Below are positions 1-8,223 of a stretch of 64,000 bases of DNA, piece after piece. The notes under the pieces were generated by a model. It saw only the letters and a list, made by a program, of their open reading frames with translations, did no database searches and was not told the origin of the DNA. The stretch spans positions 23,472 to 87,471 of the forward strand of contig JBBECS010000003.1 of assembly GCA_040881685.1 (NCBI GenBank), written 5' to 3'. Position 1 is the stretch's first letter, and each line of letters starts with the position of its first letter. Source of the stretch: Acidimicrobiia bacterium (GTDB taxonomy: Bacteria > Actinomycetota > Acidimicrobiia > IMCC26256 > PALSA-555). The position numbers and the translations under genes were made by a program.

Positions 1-1603
1 TACGCACCCGCAGCCGGCGAAACTCGTCGGCCCACCCGAGGATCGTGTCGAAGGGTCCGCTGGGCTCCGGCGTGATCACGGGTACGGCCCCGACCACGAC
101 CTCGCCGGTGTTGCCGTTGATCGAGATGACGTCGCCCTCGCGCACCGTCGTCGCGGTGCCGACCGTGAACACCTTGCCCGCAACGTCGATTTCGAGCTCG
201 TTCGCACCGCACACGGCAGGCGTGCCCATGCCGCGCGCAACAACCGCCGCGTGGCTCACGAGCCCACCGCGCGACGTGAGAATTCCCTCCGCGGCGATCA
301 TGCCGTGCAGATCATCGGGCGATGTCTCGGGGCGAACGAGGATCACGGCCTCCCCGGCCTCGTGATGCGCTTCGGCGTCGTCAGCGGTGAAGTAGACCTT
401 CCCGACGGCGGCACCCGGTGAGGCATTGAGCCCCTTCGCGATCGCGGCGTACTTCGCCTTGGGATCGAACTGGGGGTGGAGCAACTGGTCCAGCTGGTCC
501 GGTTGAACGCGCAGCACCGCCTGGCGCTTGTCGATCATCCCCTCGGACTCCATCTCGACGGCCATACGCAGCGCCGCCACCGCCGTGCGCTTGCCGACAC
601 GGGTCTGGAGGATGAAGAGCCGACCCTGCTCGATCGTGAACTCGATGTCGCACATGTCGCGGTAGTGCTTCTCGAGGGTGTCCATCACGCCGAGGAGCTG
701 CTGATGGCACTCCGGGAAGTGGTTCGCCATGGCGTCGAGATGCTCCGTGGCCCGGATGCCGGCCACCACGTCCTCGCCCTGTGCGTTGCGAAGGAAGTCG
801 CCGTACCCGCGGGACTCGCCCGTCGCGGGGTCGCGGGTGAACGCGACTCCGGTGCCGGAGTCGTCGCCCTTGTTCCCGAACACCATCGTCTGGACGTTCA
901 CCGCCGTACCGAGGTCGTCGGGGATGCTTTCCATCCGGCGGTAGACCTTGGCGCGCTCACCGTTCCATGACTTGAACACGGCCTCGATCGCGTACTGGAG
1001 CTGCGCGGTGGGGTCTTGTGGGAACTCGATGCCGGCTTCGGCCTGCACGATGCCCTTGAACGTCTCGACCAAGCCTCGGAGGTCGTCGGCGGACAGCTCA
1101 GGGTCGGTCTCCACGCCGCGCTCGTGCCGCAGCTCCTCCAGCGCCTTCTCGAACCGCTCACCGTCGATGTCAAGGACGATCTTGCCGAACATCTGGACAA
1201 ACCGACGATAGGAGTCGAACGCGAACCGCTCGTTCGACGTCTGCTTCGCGACGCCGGCCACCGACGTGTCGTTGAGCCCGAGGTTCAAGACCGTGTCCAT
1301 CATCCCGGGCATCGAGAAGGCTGCACCCGATCGCACTGACACGAGCAGCGGGTCAGCTTCGTCGCCAAGGCCCTTGCCCATCTTCGACTCGAGCGTCTCG
1401 CGAGCCGCGGCGACCTCGCCCATCAGCCCGTCGGGGAGCGCGTCACCCGCGCTCATGTAGGCCTTGCAAGCGTCGGTGCTGATCGTGAAGCCAGGAGGTA
1501 CGGGCAGGCCGAGCTTGGTCATCTCGGCGAGGTTGGCGCCCTTGCCCCCGAGCAGGAACTTCTGCTCCTTGGAGCCTTCCTCGAAGGCAGAGACGTATTT
1601 CAC
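1..1603 (-). CDS. ppdK: pyruvate, phosphate dikinase, 3' part outside the window
   Basis: Interconverts pyruvate, ATP and phosphate with PEP, AMP and pyrophosphate in cytosolic C3 metabolism. 534 codons are visible; the PEP/pyruvate-binding barrel lies beyond the left edge. The N-terminus carries the PPDK signature FLLGGKGANLAEM, followed by the ATP-grasp region with SVRSGAAFSMPGMMDTVLNLG. The swivelling phosphohistidine domain contains GGLVSHAAVVARGMGTPAV with the catalytic His near residue 451. The GTG start at 1603 has a GGGAG Shine-Dalgarno sequence 7 nt upstream and no in-frame alternative just before it. The position occupied by the regulatory Thr two residues before the catalytic His in most PPDKs is Val here (about residue 449). 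It follows the J-domain/RDD gene on the same strand. Confidence 0.97.
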   Translation of the reverse strand, partial: MKYVSAFEEGSKEQKFLLGGKGANLAEMTKLGLPVPPGFTISTDACKAYMSAGDALPDGLMGEVAAARETLESKMGKGLGDEADPLLVSVRSGAAFSMPGMMDTVLNLGLNDTSVAGVAKQTSNERFAFDSYRRFVQMFGKIVLDIDGERFEKALEELRHERGVETDPELSADDLRGLVETFKGIVQAEAGIEFPQDPTAQLQYAIEAVFKSWNGERAKVYRRMESIPDDLGTAVNVQTMVFGNKGDDSGTGVAFTRDPATGESRGYGDFLRNAQGEDVVAGIRATEHLDAMANHFPECHQQLLGVMDTLEKHYRDMCDIEFTIEQGRLFILQTRVGKRTAVAALRMAVEMESEGMIDKRQAVLRVQPDQLDQLLHPQFDPKAKYAAIAKGLNASPGAAVGKVYFTADDAEAHHEAGEAVILVRPETSPDDLHGMIAAEGILTSRGGLVSHAAVVARGMGTPAVCGANELEIDVAGKVFTVGTATTVREGDVISINGNTGEVVVGAVPVITPEPSGPFDTILGWADEFRRLRVR

Positions 1604-1644
1604 GCCGCGACTCCCGACTGCTTGGGAATCGTCGAGATTACTAA

Positions 1645-1667
1645 CCGTGGCTCGATCCGAACCACGG
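1645..1667 (-). terminator. hairpin between J-domain/RDD gene and ppdK
   Basis: A 10-bp stem (one G-U pair) with a GAT triloop begins 1 nt after the stop codon of the upstream gene. The outer arms are CCGTGG and CCACGG. It is followed on the minus strand by a short AT-rich stretch (TTAGTAAT) rather than a clear U-tract, so it could be a weak terminator or an mRNA-stabilising hairpin. Confidence 0.45.
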
Positions 1668-1668
1668 A

Positions 1669-2763
1669 TCAGCCGTCGACCACGATCGTGCGCGCCATGC
1701 GGTCGTGCATACCTTGCAGGTTCGGGTTGCGCGGCCAGCTCAGGATCGCGAACAACACCAAGCCGAAGGCAATCGGACCGAGCTGCTGGAGCATGAGGAC
1801 GACGATCAGCGGCAGGCCGTAGCGCAACATCGCGCCGCGCAGTCGCAGGCGCGAACCGTCGGCGTTCACAGCCCGGATCTGCATGAGCTTCTTCCCGAGC
1901 GTGCGCCCGGAGATGACGCTCGACGGCACGAGGTAGAGCAGCATCACCCCGAGGATGAACAGATATCCACCGAGGAGCACCGGTTGCACGTCGCTCTGTA
2001 GGTTGTCGTAGCGCTTGTCGGCACGCTCGATCTGCTTCTCGAGCCGGTCGACCGCGTCCTGGGCCGTGTTGCGATCCTGACGGGCGTCGGCGGCCTTCGC
2101 TTCGTTGCCGTTCTCCCGCGCCGCATCCAAGCGGTCCTGGGCGGAATCGACGCGATCCTGAGCGTTCTGCTGGCGCACGTCGAGACGGTCCAACTGCTTG
2201 GCCACCTGGTCGAGCTGCTTGCTCTCCTTGGGATAGATCTCGTCGAGTGCGACCGTGCGCGCGACGCTGAGCGCGATGAAGAGGACCATCAGCACGAACA
2301 TGTCGATCGTCAGCGCGAGGACCCTCGCCCGCGGCGGCGGTGGCCGCAGTCCGGGCGGCCACGAGGCCGGCGTCGGCAGCGGCTCCGTCGAGAACAAGCC
2401 CGGCGGACGCTCCGGCGGGGGTCGACGTTCTCGACCCCCGCGCCCGGGTGCGCGAGCGACCGGTGCGTCGTCATCTGCGTCGGTGTCGAGCGCGTCCGCA
2501 GCTCCGCCCCCACCCATCTCGATCGTCGCGTCGTACCGACCGCGCTGGTAGGGATCGCTCAACACCTGCCACGCGTTGCGGATGCTCGCCTCCTCGCGAC
2601 GGTACCCGTCGATCGAGCCCTGGTCGGGCTTCTTCGTTGCCTGCTCGCGCTGCGCGTCGGCCTGCACCTCGTTCAACCGCTCTTGATACGCCGACTTGAT
2701 CGCGTCCTTGTCGGTGGACGGCTCGACACCGAGCACGTCGTAATGGGTCAGGTCTTCGCTCAC
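1669..2763 (-). CDS. J-like domain fused to an RDD membrane domain with a coiled-coil insert
   Basis: A 364-residue membrane protein of unknown function. Residues 6-80 resemble a J-domain ([20 protein letters not shown] at the start, [14 protein letters not shown] at the end), but the essential HPD tripeptide is replaced by KPD at 45-47, so DnaK stimulation is doubtful. A Pro/Arg-rich linker (95-146) precedes a first membrane helix (147-170), a long charged Gln/Asp/Arg-rich coiled coil (about 178-258), and then two more helices (261-284, 314-343) with the RDD-like [15 protein letters not shown] between them. An RDD domain is normally compact, so the coiled coil appears to be inserted between helices 1 and 2. 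The ATG overlaps the glyS stop codon as ATGA, indicating translational coupling. Confidence 0.75.
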   Translation of the reverse strand: MSEDLTHYDVLGVEPSTDKDAIKSAYQERLNEVQADAQREQATKKPDQGSIDGYRREEASIRNAWQVLSDPYQRGRYDATIEMGGGGAADALDTDADDDAPVARAPGRGGRERRPPPERPPGLFSTEPLPTPASWPPGLRPPPPRARVLALTIDMFVLMVLFIALSVARTVALDEIYPKESKQLDQVAKQLDRLDVRQQNAQDRVDSAQDRLDAARENGNEAKAADARQDRNTAQDAVDRLEKQIERADKRYDNLQSDVQPVLLGGYLFILGVMLLYLVPSSVISGRTLGKKLMQIRAVNADGSRLRLRGAMLRYGLPLIVVLMLQQLGPIAFGLVLFAILSWPRNPNLQGMHDRMARTIVVDG

Positions 2764-4088
2764 GTCGGTATGCGCTCCTGTAGGTACGAGATGAGGCCGT
2801 CCATCGGCACACGGTCCTGCTTCATCGTGTCCCGGTCACGGACGGTGACCGCTCGGTCATCGAGGCTCTCGAAGTCGATCGTCACGCAGGCCGGCGTGCC
2901 GATCTCGTCCTGACGACGGTAGCGGCGCCCGATCGAGCCCGCCGTATCGACGTCGATCATGAAGTGCGGCCGCAACATCGCCGCGACCTCGTCGGCGACC
3001 CGCACGAGCTTCTCCTGCTTGGAGAGCGGGAGCACCGCAACCTTGATCGGCGCCAAGCGCGGGTCGAAGTGCAGCACCGTGCGCTTCTCGAGCTTGCCCG
3101 AGTCGTTCGGCGCCTCGTCTTCGTCGTAGGCGGCCAGCAGGAAGGCCAGCAGCGCCCGGTCGGCGCCGAGCGCGGGCTCGATCACATGCGGCACGTAGCG
3201 GCGGTCGTTCTCCTGATCGAAGTACGTGAGATCCTCGCCCGAGAACTTGGCGTGCTGCGTGAGGTCGAAGTCTCCCCGGTTGGCGACGCCTTCGAGCTCG
3301 CCCCAGCCCCACGGGTACTCGAACTCGACGTCGGACGTGCCGGTCGAATAGTGCGAGAGCTCCTCGGCGTCGTGCGGGCGGAGCCGGAGCTTCGCTTCGG
3401 GGATGCCGAGGTCCACGAACCAGCGCAGCCGCTCCTGGCACCAGTGCTCGTACCAGCGCTCTGAGTCTTCCGGCGGCACGAAGAACTCCATCTCCATCTG
3501 CTCGAACTCGCGCGTACGGAAGATGAAGTTTCCTGGCGTGATCTCGTTGCGGAACGACTTGCCGATCTGCGCGACGCCGAACGGCGGCTTCTTGCGCGTG
3601 GTCGTCTGGACGTTCGAAAAGTTGACGAAGATCCCCTGCGCCGTCTCCGGCCGCAGGTAGGCGACCGACGCGTCGTCCTCCACCGGGCCGACGAATGTCT
3701 TGAACATGAGGTGGAACTGGCGCGCCTCGGTGAACGAGTCTTTCGCTCCGCAGTTCGGGCACGCGCCCGACGCCGGGAGATGATCGGCGCGGAAGCGCTC
3801 CTTGCAGTTCCGGCAGTCCACCAGCGGATCGGTGAACGTCGCCAGGTGGCCGCTGGCCTCCCAGACCTTCGGCGCCATGAGGATGGCGGCATCGATCCCG
3901 ACGATGTCGTCACGTAGCTGCACCATGGAGCGCCACCACGCGTCCTTCACGTTGCGCTTGAGGAGCACACCCAGCGGCCCGTAGTCCCAGGTGGACCGGA
4001 ACCCGCCGTAGATCTCGCTCGACGGGAACACGAAGCCACGCCGCTTGCACAGGTTGACCACGCGCTCCATCAAGTCCGGCTTCGCCAT
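2760..4088 (-). CDS. glyS: glycyl-tRNA synthetase, alpha2 type
   Basis: Charges tRNA-Gly with glycine in the cytosol. The 442-residue length and single-chain layout match the class II GlyQS homodimer, not the split alpha/beta enzyme. Visible are the N-terminal [13 protein letters not shown] block, a zinc-knuckle-like pair CRNC (92-95) and CPNC (110-113), the RPETAQGIF block, motif 2 starting FRNE at 179, motif 3 [17 protein letters not shown], and a C-terminal anticodon-binding domain. The stop overlaps the start of the J-domain/RDD gene by 4 bp. The recO gene lies 63 bp upstream on the same strand. Confidence 0.97.
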   Translation of the reverse strand: MAKPDLMERVVNLCKRRGFVFPSSEIYGGFRSTWDYGPLGVLLKRNVKDAWWRSMVQLRDDIVGIDAAILMAPKVWEASGHLATFTDPLVDCRNCKERFRADHLPASGACPNCGAKDSFTEARQFHLMFKTFVGPVEDDASVAYLRPETAQGIFVNFSNVQTTTRKKPPFGVAQIGKSFRNEITPGNFIFRTREFEQMEMEFFVPPEDSERWYEHWCQERLRWFVDLGIPEAKLRLRPHDAEELSHYSTGTSDVEFEYPWGWGELEGVANRGDFDLTQHAKFSGEDLTYFDQENDRRYVPHVIEPALGADRALLAFLLAAYDEDEAPNDSGKLEKRTVLHFDPRLAPIKVAVLPLSKQEKLVRVADEVAAMLRPHFMIDVDTAGSIGRRYRRQDEIGTPACVTIDFESLDDRAVTVRDRDTMKQDRVPMDGLISYLQERIPT

Positions 4089-4151
4089 AGGAACCGCCGA
4101 TCGTATCGGGAGGCTGCGCGGGGCCCCCGCTCGTCAAGTACGCGGTCGACG

Positions 4152-4871
4152 CTAAAGAAGGGCCGCGCTCTTGAGTCTTCGTTCGGATTGGTGCTCGAGG
4201 GCCGCGATCGCGAGCCGCTCGACTTCGTGGAGTAGCGGCGGGGGTGGCGGCGAGGAGAGGACGCCGTTGAGTCCGCCGCCCACGACGCGGCCCACGACGT
4301 CGAGCGCCTCGGGGGTGATGCGGCGCCCACCGTGGCGACCGCAGGGCTCGCACAGCACACCGCCCTCCTGGAGGTCGAAGGCGACGAAGGGGTCGGGCGC
4401 GCCGCAGCGCGCGCAGGTGCCGAGCTCGGGGTGGAAGCCCTCGAGCGAGAGCAGCTTCCAGAAGAAGGCCGCGCTCACCATCGGCGACGGCCGGGTGGCA
4501 AGTGTGCGCAACGCGCCCGCCAGCATCCGGTAGAGCGCGACGTTGCGCTCCCGCTCCTGCGCAACCTGGTCGACGGCCTCGAGCATGGAGATGGCGTGCG
4601 TGAGGCCCGCGTAGGTGTCTCGCAGCTGACGGTTCGCGTCGATCGTCTCGACCTGCGTGACCACGTCGAGCTCGCGCCCTCGGTAGCACTGGAACGCCAC
4701 GTGACTCGTGGGCTCGAGCCGTGCACCGAAGCGACTCCCCGGCCGGCGGATGCCCTTGGCCACAGCGCGGACCTTGCCGTTGCCCTGGGTCATGAGGCTG
4801 ACGATGCTGTCGGCCTCGCCGAGCTTGATCGTGCGGAGCACGACGCCTTGATCGCGATACAGGCCGGGCAT
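4152..4871 (-). CDS. recO: DNA repair protein RecO
   Basis: Mediator of RecF-pathway recombination: binds DNA and SSB and helps load RecA. The 239-residue protein has an N-terminal OB-fold (LYRDQGVVLRTIKLGEADSI), the conserved KGIRRPGSRFGARLEP stretch, and a C-terminal zinc knuckle CARC...CEPC. ATG at 4871 is chosen because the OB fold starts there and a TACACT -10 element ends 7 nt upstream, implying a leaderless mRNA; an adjacent GTG lies one codon upstream. It heads a minus-strand group with glyS and is divergent from the TIMP-like gene. Confidence 0.93.
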   Translation of the reverse strand: MPGLYRDQGVVLRTIKLGEADSIVSLMTQGNGKVRAVAKGIRRPGSRFGARLEPTSHVAFQCYRGRELDVVTQVETIDANRQLRDTYAGLTHAISMLEAVDQVAQERERNVALYRMLAGALRTLATRPSPMVSAAFFWKLLSLEGFHPELGTCARCGAPDPFVAFDLQEGGVLCEPCGRHGGRRITPEALDVVGRVVGGGLNGVLSSPPPPPLLHEVERLAIAALEHQSERRLKSAALL

Positions 4872-4877
4872 CACAGG

Positions 4878-4883
4878 AGTGTA
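4878..4883 (-). promoter_or_regulatory. recO -10 element
   Basis: TACACT on the minus strand ends 7 nt before the recO ATG, which would put the transcription start at or very near the start codon. No Shine-Dalgarno sequence is present. Confidence 0.5.
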
Positions 4884-4934
4884 ACTACGCACTTGTGATC
4901 CCCGCCGGTGCCCTGGGAACCGAGCCGGCCGCCG

Positions 4935-4940
4935 TAGCGT
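4935..4940 (+). promoter_or_regulatory. -10 element of the TIMP-like gene
   Basis: TAGCGT lies 9 nt before the ATG at 4950, consistent with a leaderless or nearly leaderless transcript. Confidence 0.45.
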
Positions 4941-4949
4941 CGGACCCAG

Positions 4950-5750
4950 ATGAGACGCTCGCTGACCCTGCTTGCCGCGCTGACCTTGGTGTTGACGACG
5001 CTCGTCGTGGGCCCCGCCGTCCGATCGGCCCACGCCTGCTCCTGCGTTGCCCAGACGGATCCCCAGGCCTTTGGCCAAGCCGATGCGGTCTTCGTGGGCC
5101 GTGTCACCGGCCACACGGTCGAGAGCAGCGGAGCGACGATCTCGAGCATCGACCCCGCGACCTGGACCTTCTCTGTCAGCGAAGTGTTCAAGGGCAAGGT
5201 CGCACAGCGCCAAGAGGTCGTGAGCCCGAGCAGCGGCGCGAGTTGCGGACTCGAGGTTGCTGAGGGACACGAGTACCTGGTGTTCGCCTGGTTGGACGGG
5301 GTCTTCCCCGAGGAGAGCCAACCCGGGCCAGGTCAGCTGGCGGCCTCGCTGTGCAACGGCACGCGCAGCACCGACGACGGTCCGCTCGACGTGAAGGGCG
5401 CGCGCGCCCGAGAGCCGCGGGCCGAGCCCGCCGACGATGTGGTCGTGTCGGGGCTCGTGCGCATCGACGACGCCCGCTTGGGTGACTCGCCGCGGACCGT
5501 TGTCGTCGACTTCGTCGGCGCGCCGAAGGCACCGAAGTCGAGCGCGTGCTGGGAGGGCTACCGAGCCCGCGTCGGCGAGGAGTCATTCGGCGTGGTTATC
5601 ACCATCCGCCGCCTGCGTCACACAGCACCGCCGAAAGAACCGATCGCCTGCCCCGACATCGGGGCGTTCCGAACGCTGAAGGTAACCCTTCGTCAGCCCC
5701 TCGGCGACCGGCCAGTGATCGACGGCGTCACGGGCTCCGAATTCGGCTGA
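4950..5750 (+). CDS. secreted protein with TIMP/netrin-like OB fold
   Basis: 266 residues. A Sec signal peptide (Arg-Arg, then a Leu/Ala/Thr-rich core, ending AHA at about 29) leads to a mature chain beginning CSC. The pattern of an N-terminal Cys-x-Cys, then ADAVFVGRV, an FKG segment and further Cys residues is typical of bacterial proteins with a tissue-inhibitor-of-metalloproteinase-like (NTR) fold. Free N-terminal Cys coordination of a metal is the known mode of eukaryotic TIMPs; an inhibitory role here is not established. There is no second membrane segment, so it is probably released or periplasmic. It sits alone on the plus strand between recO and uppS, with 6 nt between its stop and the converging uppS stop. 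Confidence 0.65.
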   Translation: MRRSLTLLAALTLVLTTLVVGPAVRSAHACSCVAQTDPQAFGQADAVFVGRVTGHTVESSGATISSIDPATWTFSVSEVFKGKVAQRQEVVSPSSGASCGLEVAEGHEYLVFAWLDGVFPEESQPGPGQLAASLCNGTRSTDDGPLDVKGARAREPRAEPADDVVVSGLVRIDDARLGDSPRTVVVDFVGAPKAPKSSACWEGYRARVGEESFGVVITIRRLRHTAPPKEPIACPDIGAFRTLKVTLRQPLGDRPVIDGVTGSEFG

Positions 5751-5756
5751 GCGACC

Positions 5757-6497
5757 TCAGTCGGAGTCGATCGCGCCGAACCGTCGCTCGCGGCGCTGGT
5801 ACTCGCCGACCGCTTCGAACAGGTCGCCGCGGCGAAAGTCGGGCCACAGTGTGTCGGTGAAGACCAGCTCCGAGTATGCGAGCTGCCACAGCAAGTAGTT
5901 CGAGATGCGGTACTCCCCCGATGTGCGCACCAGGAGATCGGGATCGGGCATGTCGGCCGCATACAGGTGACGGGCGATCGTGCGCTCGTCGATCTTGTCC
6001 GGCTGGAGGCGCCGGGCACGAGCCTCGGCGGCGATCGTGCGGACTGCGTCGACGAGCTCGGCCCGCCCGCCGTAGTTGAACGCGAAAGTGAGCGTCAATC
6101 GTCGGTTCCGGCGCGTCAGCTCCTCGGTGTCCTCGATGTGGCGCAACACCCGTCGCGGCACCCGCCCAGTGCGCCGGCCGATGAAGCGCACGCGCACGCC
6201 ACGTTGGTTGAGGTCATCACGCCGGCGGAGCAAGAGCGACTCGTTGAACCGCATGAGGAAGCGAACCTCGTCGAGCGGACGCCGCCAGTTCTCCGTGGAG
6301 AACGCGAACACCGTCATCCACTTCAAGCCGATGTCGAGTGCGCCTTCTACCGTGTCGAACAGCGCTTCCTCACCGGCTGCGTGACCTTCGGTGCGCTTGA
6401 GTCCGCGACGCTTGGCCCAACGCCCGTTGCCGTCCATGACGATCGCGACGTGTCGTGGAACCCGCGCCGGGTCGAGCTCATGCGCTGCGGGGACCAC
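5757..6497 (-). CDS. uppS: isoprenyl (undecaprenyl) diphosphate synthase
   Basis: cis-Prenyltransferase that extends farnesyl or similar diphosphates with isopentenyl diphosphate to make the lipid carrier for cell-wall glycans. 246 residues. The catalytic loop IVMDGNGRWAKRRG places the Mg-binding Asp at about 22; FAFSTENWRRP, FAFNYGGRAELVDA and LLVRTSGEYRISNYLLWQ are family hallmarks. The GTG at 6497 is preceded at 6 nt by TAGCGT, so the mRNA is probably leaderless. It is divergent from the lipid kinase gene; a 40-bp inverted repeat lies in the shared 102-bp promoter region. Confidence 0.96.
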   Translation of the reverse strand: MVPAAHELDPARVPRHVAIVMDGNGRWAKRRGLKRTEGHAAGEEALFDTVEGALDIGLKWMTVFAFSTENWRRPLDEVRFLMRFNESLLLRRRDDLNQRGVRVRFIGRRTGRVPRRVLRHIEDTEELTRRNRRLTLTFAFNYGGRAELVDAVRTIAAEARARRLQPDKIDERTIARHLYAADMPDPDLLVRTSGEYRISNYLLWQLAYSELVFTDTLWPDFRRGDLFEAVGEYQRRERRFGAIDSD

Positions 6498-6503
6498 GCG
6501 CGC

Positions 6504-6509
6504 ACGCTA
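6504..6509 (-). promoter_or_regulatory. uppS -10 element
   Basis: TAGCGT on the minus strand, 6 nt before the GTG start of uppS; predicted leaderless transcript. Confidence 0.5.
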
Positions 6510-6531
6510 CCGCCCGGTCAACACTCCGGAC

Positions 6532-6571
6532 GTGCGTCCCTGAGCCCGGAATAGCCGGGTGAGGGACGCAC
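6532..6571. promoter_or_regulatory. 40-bp inverted repeat in the uppS/lipid-kinase divergent promoter
   Basis: Outer arms GTGCGTCCCT and AGGGACGCAC (10 bp, perfect) enclose inner arms CCCGG and CCGGG around AATAG. It lies between the two divergent -10 elements, upstream of both, so it is well placed for a dimeric regulator; it could also form a cruciform or hairpin. Confidence 0.55.
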
Positions 6572-6585
6572 CCGGAGGGGGCCGA

Positions 6586-6591
6586 TACGAT
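6586..6591 (+). promoter_or_regulatory. -10 element of the lipid-kinase gene
   Basis: TACGAT, 8 nt before the GTG at 6600. A purine-rich GGAGGGGG lies 18 nt upstream of the start, too far for a normal Shine-Dalgarno role. Confidence 0.45.
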
Positions 6592-6599
6592 CCGGCGCC

Positions 6600-7514
6600 G
6601 TGCGCTGGACCGCGGTGGTGAACCCAGTGGCAGGACGCGGACGCACGCGAAGAATGCTCCCTACGTTGCGTCACGCGCTCGAGGAGCACGCAGTTGCCGT
6701 GCACGTCTCGATGGACGTCGATGATGGTCGGCGCGTGGCGCGTGACGCGTTTCTCCGCGGTGAGGGTGTGGTCGCGTGCGGTGGTGACGGGACCGTCAGC
6801 GCGCTCGCGGGGGTCGCGGCCGATGAAGGCGGACCGATCGCAATCGTGCCCACCGGTGCCGGCAACGACCTCGCCCGCCAGCTGGGGCTCGATCCGCGTC
6901 AGGCCATCGACGCCGTGGCATTGCTCGACGCAGGCCGCATCGGGCGCATGGACCTGGGCCGGGCCGAAGCGAGCGACGGCACCGCCGAGATGTTCACGAC
7001 GGTGGCCAACGCCGGATTCGATGCCGAGGCCAACCGCTGGGCGAACGATGTGCGCTGGGCGACCGGCACGACCCTGTACGTGCTCGCGCTGTTACGCACG
7101 GCGGTGACCTACCGGCCGCGCCCGATGTGCCTGCGCGTCGACGACACGACGTGGGAAGGCCCGGCGTGGCTCGTCGCGGTGGGCAACACCCGGTGGTATG
7201 CGGGCGGAATGATGATCACCCCCGGCGCGGAGATCGACGACGGACTGCTCGACGTCTGCATCGTCGGTGACGGATCCACAGCGGAGTTCCTCCGGCGGTT
7301 CCCCCGCGTGTTCAAGGGCACGCACACCGCGCTGGACAGTGTGACGACGCTCCGCGGATCGTCGGTGGAGATCACGGCATCCGACGCCGGGCAGCACGGT
7401 TTGGAGCTCTGGGCGAGCGGAGAGCGGGTCGGTCCGCTCCCGGCGCGGCTCGAGGCTGTACCCGGCGCGCTTCAGGTGCTCGTGCCCGAGACCTCAGCGC
7501 TCATTCGACGGTGA
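6600..7514 (+). CDS. diacylglycerol kinase family lipid kinase
   Basis: 304 residues with the DAGK catalytic domain: VVNPVAGRGRTRR at the N-terminus, the nucleotide-binding GGDGT at 61-65, and PTGAGNDLARQLGL soon after. The family phosphorylates diacylglycerol or related lipids (DgkB, YegS-like enzymes). The C-terminal part has the beta-sandwich pattern seen in YegS, including WYAGGMMITPGAEIDDGLLDV. The exact lipid cannot be told from sequence. Position next to uppS is compatible with phospholipid or polyprenol metabolism. The GTG start follows a -10 element by 8 nt. The 3' end overlaps the converging cupredoxin gene by 14 bp. Confidence 0.88.
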   Translation: MRWTAVVNPVAGRGRTRRMLPTLRHALEEHAVAVHVSMDVDDGRRVARDAFLRGEGVVACGGDGTVSALAGVAADEGGPIAIVPTGAGNDLARQLGLDPRQAIDAVALLDAGRIGRMDLGRAEASDGTAEMFTTVANAGFDAEANRWANDVRWATGTTLYVLALLRTAVTYRPRPMCLRVDDTTWEGPAWLVAVGNTRWYAGGMMITPGAEIDDGLLDVCIVGDGSTAEFLRRFPRVFKGTHTALDSVTTLRGSSVEITASDAGQHGLELWASGERVGPLPARLEAVPGALQVLVPETSALIRR

Positions 7515-8223
7515 CGGCGGCGTGCATCGTGGACCGATGGCCGGGGACGTTGCAGTAGATCGTGTACTCCCCGGGGTCGAGCTCAGCCTTGAGCGAATCC
7601 GGCCTGTCCGACGTGAGGATGAATCCCGCGAACTTTTGATCTTCGATGAGGAGCGTGTGACCCGGTGCACCCGAGTACACGACCTCGGTGATGCCGGCTG
7701 GTGTCACCGTGTACGCGTCCTTGTCGAACTTGATCGAGGCCAGCGCAACGACGGCGAGCTCGGCCACGGGCTTGCCCTTGGGCTCCTGGTAGCTCGCGAC
7801 CTCACCTTCGCCGTGGTCCTCGCTCGGGCCGAGCGTGATGATCCCGGCGGTGACGATGGTCATCAACAGCGCAGCGACGAGCATGACGCTCGTGCCGGTG
7901 CGAATGCGGCTCGCGGCGGACATGAGCGACGCGCCCGCCATGATCGTCAGCGTCACCACCATCACGATGACGAGCGCACCCTCTTTCCCGCCGACGAGGA
8001 ACGCACGGGAGAGGTTGATCACCCAGACCGCCATGGCGACGGCAGCGAGGATCGGCAACGCGAGCGGGAGGATGCCGCGCGTCCACAGCGGTTCGTTGCG
8101 GGCCGGCGAGGGAGCCTCGAGCTCGGGAGGCGATCCGTCGCCGGAACCACCAGCCGCCGACGGATCGGCCGGCGGCTGCTCGCCCGGCTCCTCCGGTGGG
8201 GCGTCGGTCTCGGTCGTCGTCAT
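7501..8223 (-). CDS. membrane-anchored cupredoxin-domain protein
   Basis: 240 residues: a Pro/Glu-rich N-terminal tail (1-45), three membrane helices (about 51-72, 81-105, 112-132), then a cupredoxin domain (about 150-240). A complete type 1 copper set is visible: His189 in GHTLLIE, then Cys224, His229 and Met233 in YCNVPGHRSTM. Such proteins act as electron carriers or copper chaperones on the outer face of the membrane. The ATG overlaps the ctaG stop as ATGA, and the cytochrome oxidase genes lie just upstream, so a role in CuA/CuB delivery or electron transfer to the oxidase is the natural inference. Confidence 0.82.
   Translation of the reverse strand: MTTTETDAPPEEPGEQPPADPSAAGGSGDGSPPELEAPSPARNEPLWTRGILPLALPILAAVAMAVWVINLSRAFLVGGKEGALVIVMVVTLTIMAGASLMSAASRIRTGTSVMLVAALLMTIVTAGIITLGPSEDHGEGEVASYQEPKGKPVAELAVVALASIKFDKDAYTVTPAGITEVVYSGAPGHTLLIEDQKFAGFILTSDRPDSLKAELDPGEYTIYCNVPGHRSTMHAAVTVE

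Noticed and set aside
2985-3010. GAGAGCGGGAG on the plus strand inside glyS as a reverse-oriented repeat copy
   Set aside because: No flanking stems and the segment encodes a conserved part of the synthetase; chance match.
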